Below are positions 8,909 to 17,523 of a stretch of 64,000 nucleotides of DNA, in pieces. Where the stretch lies: the NCBI RefSeq assembly GCF_000429625.1, contig NZ_AUCF01000014.1:62001-126000 (forward strand), written 5' to 3'. A program made the position numbers and the translations under genes. Numbering within the stretch: the stretch's first letter is position 1; each line of letters starts with the position of its first letter. The notes beneath the pieces are model-generated. The model saw only the letters and a list, made by a program, of their open reading frames with translations, ran no database searches and was not told the DNA's origin. The DNA comes from Azospirillum halopraeferens DSM 3675 (GTDB taxonomy: Bacteria; Pseudomonadota; Alphaproteobacteria; Azospirillales; Azospirillaceae).

Positions 8909-10104
8909 GCGACGCCTATCTGTGCGACGCCGTGCGCACGCCCTTCGGCCGCTACGGCGGGGCGCTGGCTCCGGTGCGCCCCGACGACCTCGCCGCCGTC
9001 GCCGTCCGGGCGCTGGTGGAGCGCAACCCCGGCCTCGCCGGGGCGGTGCCGGACGACGTGGTGCTGGGCTGCGCCAACCAGGCGGGGGAGGACAACCGCA
9101 ACGTCGCGCGCATGGCCGCCCTGCTGGCCGGCCTGCCGGTGGCGGTGCCGGGGACCACGGTCAACCGGCTCTGCGGCTCCGGCCTGGACGCCGTCGCCAT
9201 CGCCGCGCGCGCCATCAGGGCGGGCGAGGCGGACCTGATCCTCGCCGGCGGGGTGGAGAGCATGACCCGCGCCCCCTTCGTCCTGGGCAAGGCGGACGCC
9301 GCCTTCGCCCGCAGCGCCGAGGTGCACGACACCACCATCGGCTGGCGCTTCGTCAACCCGTGCATGAAGGAGGCGTACGGCATCGACAGCATGCCGGAAA
9401 CGGCGGAGAACGTCGCCGACGATTTCGCCGTGTCCCGCGCCGACCAGGACGCCTTCGCCCTGCGCAGCCAGCAGCGCGCGGCGCGGGCCATCGCCGCCGG
9501 CCGGCTGGCCCGGGAGATCGTGCCGGTCACCGTGCGGGGCCGCAAGGGCGACACGGTGATCGACGCCGACGAGCACCCGCGCCCCACCACCGCCGAAGCG
9601 CTGGCCGCGCTGAAGCCCATCGTGCGGCCGGGGGGCACGGTGACCGCCGGCAACGCGTCGGGCGTCAACGACGGGGCGGCGGCGCTGATTGTGGCGTCGG
9701 CGGCGGCGGTGCGCCGCCACGGCCTGACGCCGCGCGCCCGCGTCGTCGGCATGGCCGCCGCCGGCGTGCCGCCGCGCATCATGGGCATCGGTCCCGCCCC
9801 CGCCAGCACCGCGCTGCTGGAGCGCCACGGCCTGACCATCGGCGCCGTCGACGTGGTGGAGCTGAACGAGGCGTTCGCGGCGCAGGGTTTGGCGGTGCTG
9901 CGCCTGCTGGGGCTGCCCGACGACGCCGACCACGTCAATCCCAACGGCGGCGCCATCGCGCTGGGCCACCCGCTGGGGGCCAGCGGCGCGCGCCTGGTCA
10001 CCACCGCCATGATGGAACTGGAGGACCGCGGGGCCCGCCGGGCCCTGTGCACCATGTGCATCGGCGTCGGCCAGGGCATCGCCCTGCTGATCGAACGCGT
10101 CTGA
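8905..10104 (+). CDS. paaJ: 3-oxoadipyl-CoA / 3-oxo-5,6-dehydrosuberyl-CoA thiolase
   Basis: This 399-residue thiolase has the nucleophilic cysteine motif [14 protein letters not shown] near residue 90, the [11 protein letters not shown] loop, [28 protein letters not shown] with the catalytic histidine, and [13 protein letters not shown] [13 protein letters not shown] with the second catalytic cysteine. PaaJ cleaves both C8 and C6 3-oxoacyl-CoA intermediates. The GTG at 8905 was chosen because AAGGAGA lies 8 nt upstream and it overlaps the paaI stop as GTGA. The same enzyme type is often named PcaF. Confidence 0.92.
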   Translation: MSDAYLCDAVRTPFGRYGGALAPVRPDDLAAVAVRALVERNPGLAGAVPDDVVLGCANQAGEDNRNVARMAALLAGLPVAVPGTTVNRLCGSGLDAVAIAARAIRAGEADLILAGGVESMTRAPFVLGKADAAFARSAEVHDTTIGWRFVNPCMKEAYGIDSMPETAENVADDFAVSRADQDAFALRSQQRAARAIAAGRLAREIVPVTVRGRKGDTVIDADEHPRPTTAEALAALKPIVRPGGTVTAGNASGVNDGAAALIVASAAAVRRHGLTPRARVVGMAAAGVPPRIMGIGPAPASTALLERHGLTIGAVDVVELNEAFAAQGLAVLRLLGLPDDADHVNPNGGAIALGHPLGASGARLVTTAMMELEDRGARRALCTMCIGVGQGIALLIERV

Positions 10105-10137
10105 AAACAAAGAACATCGTATTCGGGAGAGAACGCC

Positions 10138-11466
10138 ATGGCCCCGTTGATCGCGCCGCTGCGCCACGACCGCGACCATTACGAGATGGCGAGCCGTGAC
10201 GAGATCACGGCGATGCAGACCGCGCGGCTCGCGTGGTCGCTGCGCCACACCTACACCAACGTCCCCCACTACCGTGCCCGCTGCGAGGCGAAGGGCGTCC
10301 ACCCCGACGATTTCCGGGAGCTGAAGGACCTGGCCCTGTTCCCCTTCACCGTGAAGGACGACCTGCGGCGGAACTATCCCTACGGCCTGTTCGCCGTGCC
10401 GATGACGGAGATCGTGCGCCTGCACGCCTCGTCGGGCACCACCGGCCAGCCGACGGTGGTGGGCTACACCCGGGCGGACATCGACCACTGGGCGGACCTG
10501 GTCGCCCGCTCCATCCGCGCCTCGGGCGGGCGGCCCGGCGACAAGGTGCACGTGGCCTACGGCTACGGCCTGTTCACCGGCGGCCTCGGCGCCCATTACG
10601 GGGCGGAGCGGCTGGGCTGCACGGTGATCCCCATGTCGGGCGGCCAGACGGAAAAGCAGGTGCAGCTCATCCGCGACTTCCGGCCCGACATCATCATGGT
10701 CACCCCCTCCTACATGCTGAACATCGCCGACGAGATGGTGCGCCAGGGTCTGGACCCGCGGCAGACGTCGCTGCGCGCCGGCATCTTCGGGGCGGAGCCG
10801 TGGACCAACGCCATGCGCGGCGAGATCGAGCGGACCTTCGGCATCGATGCCGTCGACATCTACGGCCTGTCGGAGATCATGGGACCGGGCGTCGCCAACG
10901 AATGCGTGGAGACCAAGGACGGCCCCGTGATATGGGAGGACCATTTCTATCCCGAGATCATCGACCCCGAGACCGGCGAGCCGCTGCCCGACGGGGAGTA
11001 CGGCGAGCTGGTCTTCACCACCCTGACCAAAGAGGGGCTGCCGATGATCCGCTACCGCACCCGCGACCTGACGCGGCTGCTGCCGCCGACGGCGCGCAGC
11101 ATGCGGCGGATGGACAAGATCACCGGCCGCTGCGACGACATGCTCATCATCCGCGGCGTCAACGTCTTCCCGTCCCAGATCGAGGAGGTGATCTGCCGCG
11201 ACCCGACGCTCGCTCCCCATTACGAGCTGGTGCTGACCCGCGACGGCCACCTGGACAGCCTGACGGTGCGCGTGGAGACCGCCCCCTCCCCCTTCCCTGC
11301 CCCCGCGGGCACCGGCGCCGACCCCGCCGCCCGGGCGGGTGCCCTGAAGCACCACATCAAGTCGCTGATCGGCATCTCCACCCGCGTGGAGATCTGCGCC
11401 CCCGGCAGCATCGAACGCTCCGTCGGCAAGGCGAAGCGGGTGCGCGACCTGCGGCCCAAGGGGTGA
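10138..11466 (+). CDS. paaK: Phenylacetate-CoA ligase
   Basis: This 442-residue adenylate-forming enzyme has the P-loop HASSGTTGQPTVVGYT near residue 98, the YGLSEIMGPGVANE segment near 242 and the C-terminal domain starting after KITGRCDDMLIIRGVNVFPSQ near 330. PaaK activates phenylacetate with ATP and CoA, the entry step of the pathway. A 33-bp gap follows paaJ and GAGAG precedes the ATG. There is a short Pro/Ala-rich insert near residue 385 (APSPFPAPAGTGADPAARAG). It is the last gene of the operon. Confidence 0.93.
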   Translation: MAPLIAPLRHDRDHYEMASRDEITAMQTARLAWSLRHTYTNVPHYRARCEAKGVHPDDFRELKDLALFPFTVKDDLRRNYPYGLFAVPMTEIVRLHASSGTTGQPTVVGYTRADIDHWADLVARSIRASGGRPGDKVHVAYGYGLFTGGLGAHYGAERLGCTVIPMSGGQTEKQVQLIRDFRPDIIMVTPSYMLNIADEMVRQGLDPRQTSLRAGIFGAEPWTNAMRGEIERTFGIDAVDIYGLSEIMGPGVANECVETKDGPVIWEDHFYPEIIDPETGEPLPDGEYGELVFTTLTKEGLPMIRYRTRDLTRLLPPTARSMRRMDKITGRCDDMLIIRGVNVFPSQIEEVICRDPTLAPHYELVLTRDGHLDSLTVRVETAPSPFPAPAGTGADPAARAGALKHHIKSLIGISTRVEICAPGSIERSVGKAKRVRDLRPKG

Positions 11467-11611
11467 TGGCGGGGAACGGAGCCGGCGCTGCGGAATTTAG
11501 CGTGGTGCCGGTTTCCGAACCGGGGCCGGACGTGCCTGCCGGGAAGGCTTCGGGCGGCCGGGCAATCGTGCCGGACCGGCGTGTTCCCCGGCATCCGTGC
11601 TGTGGTCTGTT

Positions 11612-12014
11612 GAGTGTCCGTTCGTAGCAGTCACGCGCCGACCTCCCGTGGGACGCGCCGCTTCAGGCGCCTTCCGGGGATGAACACCTCGTCGCGGCCG
11701 CGGGCGATCGGCCGGACCGTGATGCCGAGGGCCACGGCTGCCTTGGCGAGACGCTCGCCGCGATAGCCGGGATCGCCGATGGCTGGCCCTTGGAACCCGC
11801 GCCCGACTCCACCGTGTCGCCGCTGGCCAGGCGCCACGTTCGGTGCAGCCGATCGAGCAATCGGCGCCACAGCCCGGGCCGGGCCGGTTGCGTGCCGTCC
11901 GCCGCCATCGCTGTCATCTCGACCAGCCCGTCCGCCCGCCGTAAAACCTCTGCTCTCCTTGAAGTCGCATCCCGACCACCGCGAGTCGGTGCGCCCTTGC
12001 TACGAACACGGTCT
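11612..12014 (-). mobile_element. Internally deleted IS5-type element remnant
   Basis: Minus-strand fragments match the transposase at 53.2-54.1 kb. PGLWRRLLDRLHRTWRLASGDT is followed directly, after a missing segment, by RGFQGPAIGDPGYRGERLAKA and GITVRPIARGRDEVFIPG, and then by a displaced C-terminus RRLKRRVPREVGA. At least three internal stretches are missing. TTCGTAGCA near 11624 and its inverse TGCTACGAA near 12000 look like the two terminal repeats. No functional product is expected. The 11467-11611 stretch shows nothing recognisable. Confidence 0.75.
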
Positions 12015-12166
12015 GAAGCGGTTGCGGTCGAAGTGGATCCGGCAGGTTTTCGACACGCTGACCGGTCTCGGGTGTGGCGCCTGTTGGGCGCGAACGATCC
12101 GGCGCAGGTAGACCGCCACGCAGGGCATGCGCCTGTGGCGCGGGCAGCCGCCGGAACCGGCCCGCT

Positions 12167-12242
12167 GTTCCGACGTCGGAACGCCCTTTCAGGTTGTGCT
12201 CACGAAGATCCGCAACCATCGGAAGCGTTCCGACGTCGCAAC
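12167..12242. promoter_or_regulatory. Paired parS-like palindromes next to parB
   Basis: GTTCCGACGTCGGAAC at 12167-12182 is a perfect 16-bp palindrome. GTTCCGACGTCGCAAC at 12227-12242, exactly 60 bp away, differs by one base, and both are followed by GCC. The GTT-N10-AAC frame resembles plasmid centromere sites of alphaproteobacterial ParB/RepB proteins. They sit just past the parB stop. Being centromeres is an inference. Confidence 0.5.
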
Positions 12243-12263
12243 GCCGGCGTTCGTCGCACAAGC

Positions 12264-13115
12264 TCAGCCGCGCAGCAGCGCGTCGATCTCGTCGCGCAGG
12301 GCGCTCAGGCGCTCCCGGTGCTCCGGCAGCAGGCGGTGGCGGACGGTGCGCACCGCCTCGACCTCCTTGCCGATCCGGGTCAGGCTGCGGCCGAGGGTTT
12401 GCAGGAGTGCGGCGTCCTTGCCGGCGGTGCCGGCCGCCGCCTTGCGCTGCGCCTGGACCTCGCGGACGGTCAGGCCGGCCTTGGCCCGCTCCCACAGGCG
12501 GCGGCGCACCGCGTCGTCGTCGACCTGGGCGATCTCCACGAGGATGGAGCGGCTGATGTCCGCGGTGCGCCGGCGGTAGTCCGCCAGGATGTCGTCGGGC
12601 AGGCGGAGCACGGCCAGGCGGCGGTTGACCTCCGCCTTGGTGCAGCCGATCACCGCGCCGGCCTCCTCCTGGGTGTAGCCGTGGGTTTCGACCAGACGGT
12701 TCAGCCCGCGGGCGAGGTCGACGGCGTCCAGGTCTTCGCGCTGGACGTTCTCGATGATCGCCACCTCCTCCGGCTTGCCCGTGGTGACGATGGCGAAGAT
12801 GGTGTCCCGGCCCAGCATGCGGTGGGCCCGCAGGCGGCGCTCGCCGGCGACGAGGCGGTAGCCGTCGCCGTCCGGCTCCTCGCGCACCAGGATGGGCTGC
12901 TGGAGCCCGTGCCGCGCGATGGAGTCCGCCAGGGAGCGCAGGCCGGCCTCGTCGAACACGGTGCGGGGCTGGTCCGGGTTGTCGGCGATGCGTTCGATGG
13001 ACAGCTCGATCAGGCGGGGGAAGTCGGCGGACACGCCGGTCATCCCTTCGACCACCCCCAGCGAGTCCGAAGCGGGGAGGGTGCGGACGGGCTTGCGGGC
13101 GAACTTAGGCGGCAT
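12264..13115 (-). CDS. parB: ParB-family partition protein
   Basis: This 283-residue protein has the ParB nuclease-like N-domain (LSIERIADNPDQPRTVFDEAGLRSLADSI, then LVAGERRLRAHRMLG) around residues 38-110. The HTH core IIENVQREDLDAVDLARGL and YTQEEAGAVIGCTKAEVNRRLAVLRLP lies around 120-175. ParB binds parS and loads onto DNA to segregate the replicon with ParA. It overlaps parA by 11 bases. A coiled, charged C-terminal region would dimerise. The closest known sets are plasmid or chromid partition loci rather than the chromosomal one, because of the unusual ParA partner. Confidence 0.92.
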   Translation of the reverse strand: MPPKFARKPVRTLPASDSLGVVEGMTGVSADFPRLIELSIERIADNPDQPRTVFDEAGLRSLADSIARHGLQQPILVREEPDGDGYRLVAGERRLRAHRMLGRDTIFAIVTTGKPEEVAIIENVQREDLDAVDLARGLNRLVETHGYTQEEAGAVIGCTKAEVNRRLAVLRLPDDILADYRRRTADISRSILVEIAQVDDDAVRRRLWERAKAGLTVREVQAQRKAAAGTAGKDAALLQTLGRSLTRIGKEVEAVRTVRHRLLPEHRERLSALRDEIDALLRG

Positions 13116-14142
13116 CGGCGGTCTCCGGCCGGTGGGCGGCGGCGATCAGGTCGCGGGCGATCGCCACATAGGTTTCGACGCCGGGCGCACCGGGGTCGCC
13201 GGCCAGGGTGATGGTCTGGGCGGCCGACGCCTGAGCGTAGACGGTGGAGCGGGGCACCGGCTCGTAGATGGTGAAGCGGCTCCCCCAGAGCGCGCGGATC
13301 TCGTCGTACGAGGCGCGGTCCTGGCTGAGGCGGGCGTTGTACAGGGTCGGCACGATGCCCAGCACCTTCAGGCGCGGGTTCTCCTTCTTGCGCACGGCAT
13401 TGATCGTCTCGTTCACCAGGTCTTCCAGCGCCATCACAGCGAAGGATTCGGTCTGGCAGGGCAGCAGGACGTAGTCCGCCGCCACCAGCGCGTTCAGGGT
13501 GACGGCGCCGACGGCGGGCGCGCAGTCGATGACGACGAAGTCGTAGCGGCCGGCCAGGCTGCGGATCATCGTCGCCATCTGCTCGTACCGCGACAGGCCC
13601 AGCCCGTTCAGCTCGTTGTCCGCCCGCGCCAGGGCGATGCTGGACGGCAGAAGGTCCAGTCCGGGCACCGTGGTGTCGACGATCAGGTCCTGCGCCGCGG
13701 CCCGCCCGAGCAGGGCATCGGCCAGCGTCCGCCCGGCCCGGGCCAGCGCCATGATCCGGTCCTTGCCCACGCCCACATGGACCGAGGCGTTGGCCTGGCT
13801 GTCGGCGTCGATCAGCAGCGTGCGGTACCCCGCGCGGGCCAGGATGTAGGCGATGCACACCGCGCTGGAGGTCTTGGAGGTGCCGCCCTTCTGCAACGAC
13901 AGGGCCAGCACCAGGGGCCGCCGGCTCTCCGGGCGGGTCCGCCCGTCGTCCAGCGCCGCCATCAGCAGCGTGCCTTCGATCTCGCGCGGGATCTTCTCGC
14001 GCTCCGTCTCCCAGCGGCTGATCTTGGAGCCGTCGTACTTCCGGTTCAGCAGGGCGTTGATCCACCCCGCGAACTCGACCTGGTTCATCGCCTTGCGCTC
14101 GCGAAGCGCGCGCATCTCATCGCCGGTCATGGCGTCCCCCAT
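13105..14142 (-). CDS. parA: ParA-family ATPase with N-terminal HTH
   Basis: This 345-residue protein has an N-terminal DNA-binding region (MNQVEFAGWINALLNRKYDGS, KISRWETEREKIP). A deviant Walker A follows (LQKGGTSKTSSAV near residue 85) with IDADSQANAS and FVVIDCAPAVGAVTLNAL as further ParA motifs. ParA ATPases with an added HTH belong to plasmid-type partition systems (type Ia-like) and repress their own promoter. It is the first gene of the parAB operon. No replication initiator gene adjoins it. Confidence 0.92.
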   Translation of the reverse strand: MGDAMTGDEMRALRERKAMNQVEFAGWINALLNRKYDGSKISRWETEREKIPREIEGTLLMAALDDGRTRPESRRPLVLALSLQKGGTSKTSSAVCIAYILARAGYRTLLIDADSQANASVHVGVGKDRIMALARAGRTLADALLGRAAAQDLIVDTTVPGLDLLPSSIALARADNELNGLGLSRYEQMATMIRSLAGRYDFVVIDCAPAVGAVTLNALVAADYVLLPCQTESFAVMALEDLVNETINAVRKKENPRLKVLGIVPTLYNARLSQDRASYDEIRALWGSRFTIYEPVPRSTVYAQASAAQTITLAGDPGAPGVETYVAIARDLIAAAHRPETADAA

Positions 14143-14480
14143 ACCCCCATCGGTCGAGGGATGGTATCGACCTGATTCCAGTGGGTCAATGGTATCAAGT
14201 CGGAGGCTTCAACCCACGACGGTGCGGCGGCTCAGGTGCATGGGGTGGCGGCGGAGGGCAGGGGGTGGTGAACCGCAGCCGGCAAACGTTGCCAAACACA
14301 CAGCCGATCACGCCTCACCGTCACATTGAAACGACAAAGCATACAATATTATGGTGACACGACATGCCTATGTAATCGGTTTTCGACATTTTGAATCATG
14401 AAGAACGCTTCTGAATAAATTCCGTTGATTGCTGAAAATTGCGTGTCATAGCCTCCCATGCAGCCAATAGGGAGGTGGAT
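14143..14480. promoter_or_regulatory. parA/tyrosinase intergenic region with direct repeats
   Basis: This 338-bp divergent gap holds no gene. Near parA, ATGGTATCGA at 14161-14170 and ATGGTATCAA at 14189-14198 are direct repeats 28 bp apart and are candidate ParA autoregulatory sites. From about 14325 the DNA becomes markedly AT-rich and should hold the tyrosinase promoter. GGGAGG at 14470-14475 is the ribosome site of that gene. Confidence 0.45.
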
Positions 14481-16142
14481 ATGCACAACCGGTTCAACCC
14501 GCCGCACACCCGTCGGACGGTCCTGAAGGGCGGGGCGGCCGTCATCGGCCTGGCGACCGTCGGTCTGCCGCTGCACCCCGCCGCCGCGGCGACGCCGGTG
14601 CGGCCGGCCCTGTCGACGCCGGAAGGGCAGGCGATGCTCGCGATCTACGAGCAGGCCGTGGGCCTGATGAAGGACCCCGCCATCAACAACCCGCCGCAGC
14701 CGCAGAGCTGGACGTTCCAGGCGTACATCCACGCCCTCGCCATCGATCCCACCAACCCCAACTCCAAGGGCTATCCCCACGGCTCCGTGGCGTTCAAGGC
14801 GAAGATCGACGAGATCTACGGGCTGAACCCGTCGGGACCGGCGGCGGAGTGGAAGAAGGCGGCGCTGGCCTGCTGGTCGACCTGCCCGCACGGCAGCGCC
14901 TACTTCCTGCCGTGGCACCGCTGGTACATGTACTATTTCGAGCAGGTGATCCGCGCCGTCACCAACCGGCCGGACTTCGCCCTGCCGTACTGGGACTACG
15001 CCGCCAACGAGAGCACGACGCTGCAGCTCCCGGCGGCGTTTCAGAACCCGCAGAGCCCCCTGTACGAGTCGATCCGCGGCAACGGCTTCACCGACCCGCT
15101 GAACCTCGTCTCCCAGACGCAGCCGATGAACGACAACGGCTATCTCGGCTACGCGCTCGTGGAGTACGACGGCTCGCTGGTCGCCACGGAGTACTTCCTC
15201 GCCGACACGGGCGACACGCTGTTCTTCCCGCCGACGCCCGGCTGGTACGCGTACGGCTACACCGGCCGCACCGAGACCCAGCCCCACGACAACGTGCACG
15301 ACGGCGTCGGCGGCCTGATGGGGAATGTGCCGACGGCGGCCCGCGACCCGATCTTCTACATGCACCATTGCCAGATCGACCACCTGTGGGCGAGCTGGCA
15401 GAGCTATCCCGGCAACGACACCATCAACTTCGCGCCCGCCGGCCAGGGCACCGACGCCCGGCCGACGCAGGCGGATTGGGACGCCACGGTGTTCGCCTTC
15501 GTCGACGGCACCGGTGCCCTTGTGACCGCGACCGCCCCCGGCGCCGTCGATTACCGGGGGCTCTACGGCTACGACGGGCTGGCGCCCAAGCCGGGGGACA
15601 AGGCGGTGGCGGTCGCCGCCGCCGCCGCCGGGGTGGTCCGGGCGGCGGCACCGGGGGGCGGCGCCCCGCTGGCGGCCACGGCCGGGGTCGTCGTCGGCCC
15701 CGGCGGCACGACGCTGACCCTGGACCCCGCGGCCCCCGCCGCTGCCGGCCTGCCCCGCGCGCTGGGGAGCACCGCCGCCCCCGGCACGCTCCTGCTGAAG
15801 GACGTGGTGCTGGAGACGCGGCCGCCGGCGCCGCTCTACGTCTTCGTCAATCTGCCGCAGGGTGCCGTGGCGGAGGTGGGCGGCCCCAACTACGTCGGGC
15901 CGGTCAACCTGTTCAAGCTGGAGCCGGCGGGCGGCCAGCCGCAGGGCGGCCATGGCAGCCACGGAGGCCACGGCGCTGCGGCCGTCACCTACTCCTACGA
16001 CGTCGCCGAGGTCCTGCGCGCCCAGCGCGCCGCGGGCACCTGGTCGGGCGGCCCGATCACCGTGACGATCACGACGGCGGGCGCGGTGCCGTCGCCCGAC
16101 GCCGTCTATCTGCGCATCGGCGCGGTCGAACTCAGCGAATAG
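14481..16142 (+). CDS. Tat-exported tyrosinase-family copper oxidase
   Basis: This 553-residue protein has a twin-arginine signal (TRRTVLKGGAAVIGLATVG) ending near an AAAATP cleavage site. The CuA region has FQAYIHALA and CPHGSAYFLPWHRWYMYYF. The CuB region has NVHDGVGGLMG and DPIFYMHHCQIDHLWASW. Tyrosinases oxidise phenols to quinones with a dinuclear copper centre; the cell would act on them in the periplasm or outside. The C-terminal 200 residues form an added beta-rich domain with a glycine/histidine stretch (GGHGSHGGHG), a plausible metal-loading region. The ATG at 14481 follows GGGAGG; an earlier in-frame ATG at 14439 lacks a site. Confidence 0.88.
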   Translation: MHNRFNPPHTRRTVLKGGAAVIGLATVGLPLHPAAAATPVRPALSTPEGQAMLAIYEQAVGLMKDPAINNPPQPQSWTFQAYIHALAIDPTNPNSKGYPHGSVAFKAKIDEIYGLNPSGPAAEWKKAALACWSTCPHGSAYFLPWHRWYMYYFEQVIRAVTNRPDFALPYWDYAANESTTLQLPAAFQNPQSPLYESIRGNGFTDPLNLVSQTQPMNDNGYLGYALVEYDGSLVATEYFLADTGDTLFFPPTPGWYAYGYTGRTETQPHDNVHDGVGGLMGNVPTAARDPIFYMHHCQIDHLWASWQSYPGNDTINFAPAGQGTDARPTQADWDATVFAFVDGTGALVTATAPGAVDYRGLYGYDGLAPKPGDKAVAVAAAAAGVVRAAAPGGGAPLAATAGVVVGPGGTTLTLDPAAPAAAGLPRALGSTAAPGTLLLKDVVLETRPPAPLYVFVNLPQGAVAEVGGPNYVGPVNLFKLEPAGGQPQGGHGSHGGHGAAAVTYSYDVAEVLRAQRAAGTWSGGPITVTITTAGAVPSPDAVYLRIGAVELSE

Positions 16143-16171
16143 CCGGCTCCCGCCTGATCCGCCGGCTTGCG

Positions 16172-16208
16172 AAGGCCGCCCCCGTCACCGCACGGGGGCG
16201 GCCTTTTC
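16172..16208 (+). terminator. Rho-independent terminator after tyrosinase
   Basis: AAGGCCGCCCCCGT, a six-base loop and ACGGGGGCGGCCTTTT make a perfect 14-bp stem with a short T-run, 30 bp past the tyrosinase stop. Confidence 0.85.
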
Positions 16209-16326
16209 GCGCGCCTACGCCCCCCGGACTATTGCGGCATGTCGGTTTGCGGCACATACTGTATGCATACAAGACCATCCCGTCGTGCAAGGAACGGGAG
16301 GCCAAGGGGAAGGGAAGGGGGAAGCC

Positions 16327-17523
16327 ATGGAAGGCTCCGGGGCCACGCTCGCCGAGCGCGCCCGGACGGGAAGCATCCGGCTGGCCGTCACGCACCGCGC
16401 CGACCCCGACGCGGCGGTGGCGGAGCTGGCCGATGGCCTGAGCACGGACGACCCGTCACTGCTGCTGTTCTTCTGTTCCGCCACCTCCGACCTGCGGCGG
16501 CTGGGTCCGGCGTTGCGCCAACGCTGGCCGGGTGCCGGGATCGCCGGCTGCACCACCACGCGGGAGATCACGCCGTCGGGGTATGCCGCCAATTCCATCG
16601 TCGGCATCAGCCTGGCGGAACCCGATTTCTTCGCCGTGACGCGGCGCATCGACGATCTGCGCACCTTCGGCATCGAGCGCGGGCAGAAGCTGGTGGCCGA
16701 TGCCCTGGACGAGCTGTCGGATCGCGCCCAGAAGGCCCGCCGGCCGGTCAACACCTTCGCCATGCTGCTGATCGACGGCGTGTCCTGCTGCGAGGAGACG
16801 GTCGTCAGTTCGTTGCAGAGCGTGCTGGGCCACATCCCGCTGCTGGGCGGCTCGGCCGGCGACGACCTGGCGTTCGAGCGGAGCTGGGTGCTGCACGGCG
16901 ACGGCTTCCACGAACGCAGCGCCGTGCTGGTGCTGGTGGCCACCCATCACCCCTTCGAGGTCTTCAAGACCGAGCATTTCGTGGGTTCCGAGACGCGCCT
17001 GGTGGTCACCGCGGCGGCCCCCGACCTGCGCATCGTCCACGCCATCAACGGCCGCCCGGCGGCGGCGGAATACGCCCGCCTCACCGGGCTGGAGCCGCAC
17101 GAGCTGACGCCCGCGGTGTTCGCCGCCAACCCGCTGGTGGTGCGCTCGGGCGGCGGCAACTACGTGCGCTCCATCCAGCAGGTCAACCCGGACGGCAGCC
17201 TGACCTTCATGTGCGCCATCGACGAGGGGCTGGTGCTGCGCATGGCGCGCAACATCGGCATCATCGAGGATCTGGAGCGGCGGCTGAGCGAACTGCGTCA
17301 GCGGCTGGGCTCGCTCCAGCTCGTCATCGGCTGCGAATGCATCCTGCGCTACCTGGAACTCCAGCAAAAGCGCCTGACCGAACGGTCGGGGCGAATCCTC
17401 AGCGAGAACAACGTCGTCGGGTTCTGCACCTACGGCGAGCAGTTCAAGTCGATGCACATCAACCAGACCTTCACGGGGGTGGCGATTGCCCGGTTCGACC
17501 CTGACGACGATCGGGCTGTCTAG
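16327..17523 (+). CDS. nosP: FIST-domain sensor, NosP type
   Basis: This 398-residue cytosolic protein has a FIST_N domain (about 40-225; LLLFFCSATSDL, GIAGCTTTREI, LLGGSAGDDLAF) and a FIST_C domain (about 235-375; AEYARLTGLEPHELTPAVFAANPL). NosP proteins are heme-binding nitric-oxide sensors that control a co-encoded NahK kinase. The next gene is exactly such a kinase and overlaps by 38 nt, which is the main reason for the NosP call over a general FIST protein. The ATG at 16327 follows a GGAAGGGGGAAG stretch. Heme and NO binding are inferred from family and context. Confidence 0.82.
   Translation: MEGSGATLAERARTGSIRLAVTHRADPDAAVAELADGLSTDDPSLLLFFCSATSDLRRLGPALRQRWPGAGIAGCTTTREITPSGYAANSIVGISLAEPDFFAVTRRIDDLRTFGIERGQKLVADALDELSDRAQKARRPVNTFAMLLIDGVSCCEETVVSSLQSVLGHIPLLGGSAGDDLAFERSWVLHGDGFHERSAVLVLVATHHPFEVFKTEHFVGSETRLVVTAAAPDLRIVHAINGRPAAAEYARLTGLEPHELTPAVFAANPLVVRSGGGNYVRSIQQVNPDGSLTFMCAIDEGLVLRMARNIGIIEDLERRLSELRQRLGSLQLVIGCECILRYLELQQKRLTERSGRILSENNVVGFCTYGEQFKSMHINQTFTGVAIARFDPDDDRAV

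Noticed and set aside
8794..11355. A long minus-strand open frame across paaJ and paaK
   Set aside because: It has no recognisable domain, and the plus strand encodes full thiolase and ligase motifs.
12083..12165. Search for a short gene between the IS remnant and parB
   Set aside because: Frames exist, but none has a ribosome site or recognisable protein. The stretch appears non-coding apart from the parS-like sites.
16261..16270. GTATGCATAC palindrome upstream of nosP considered as an operator
   Set aside because: It is only ten bases, has no second copy, and no regulator gene is adjacent; too weak to call.
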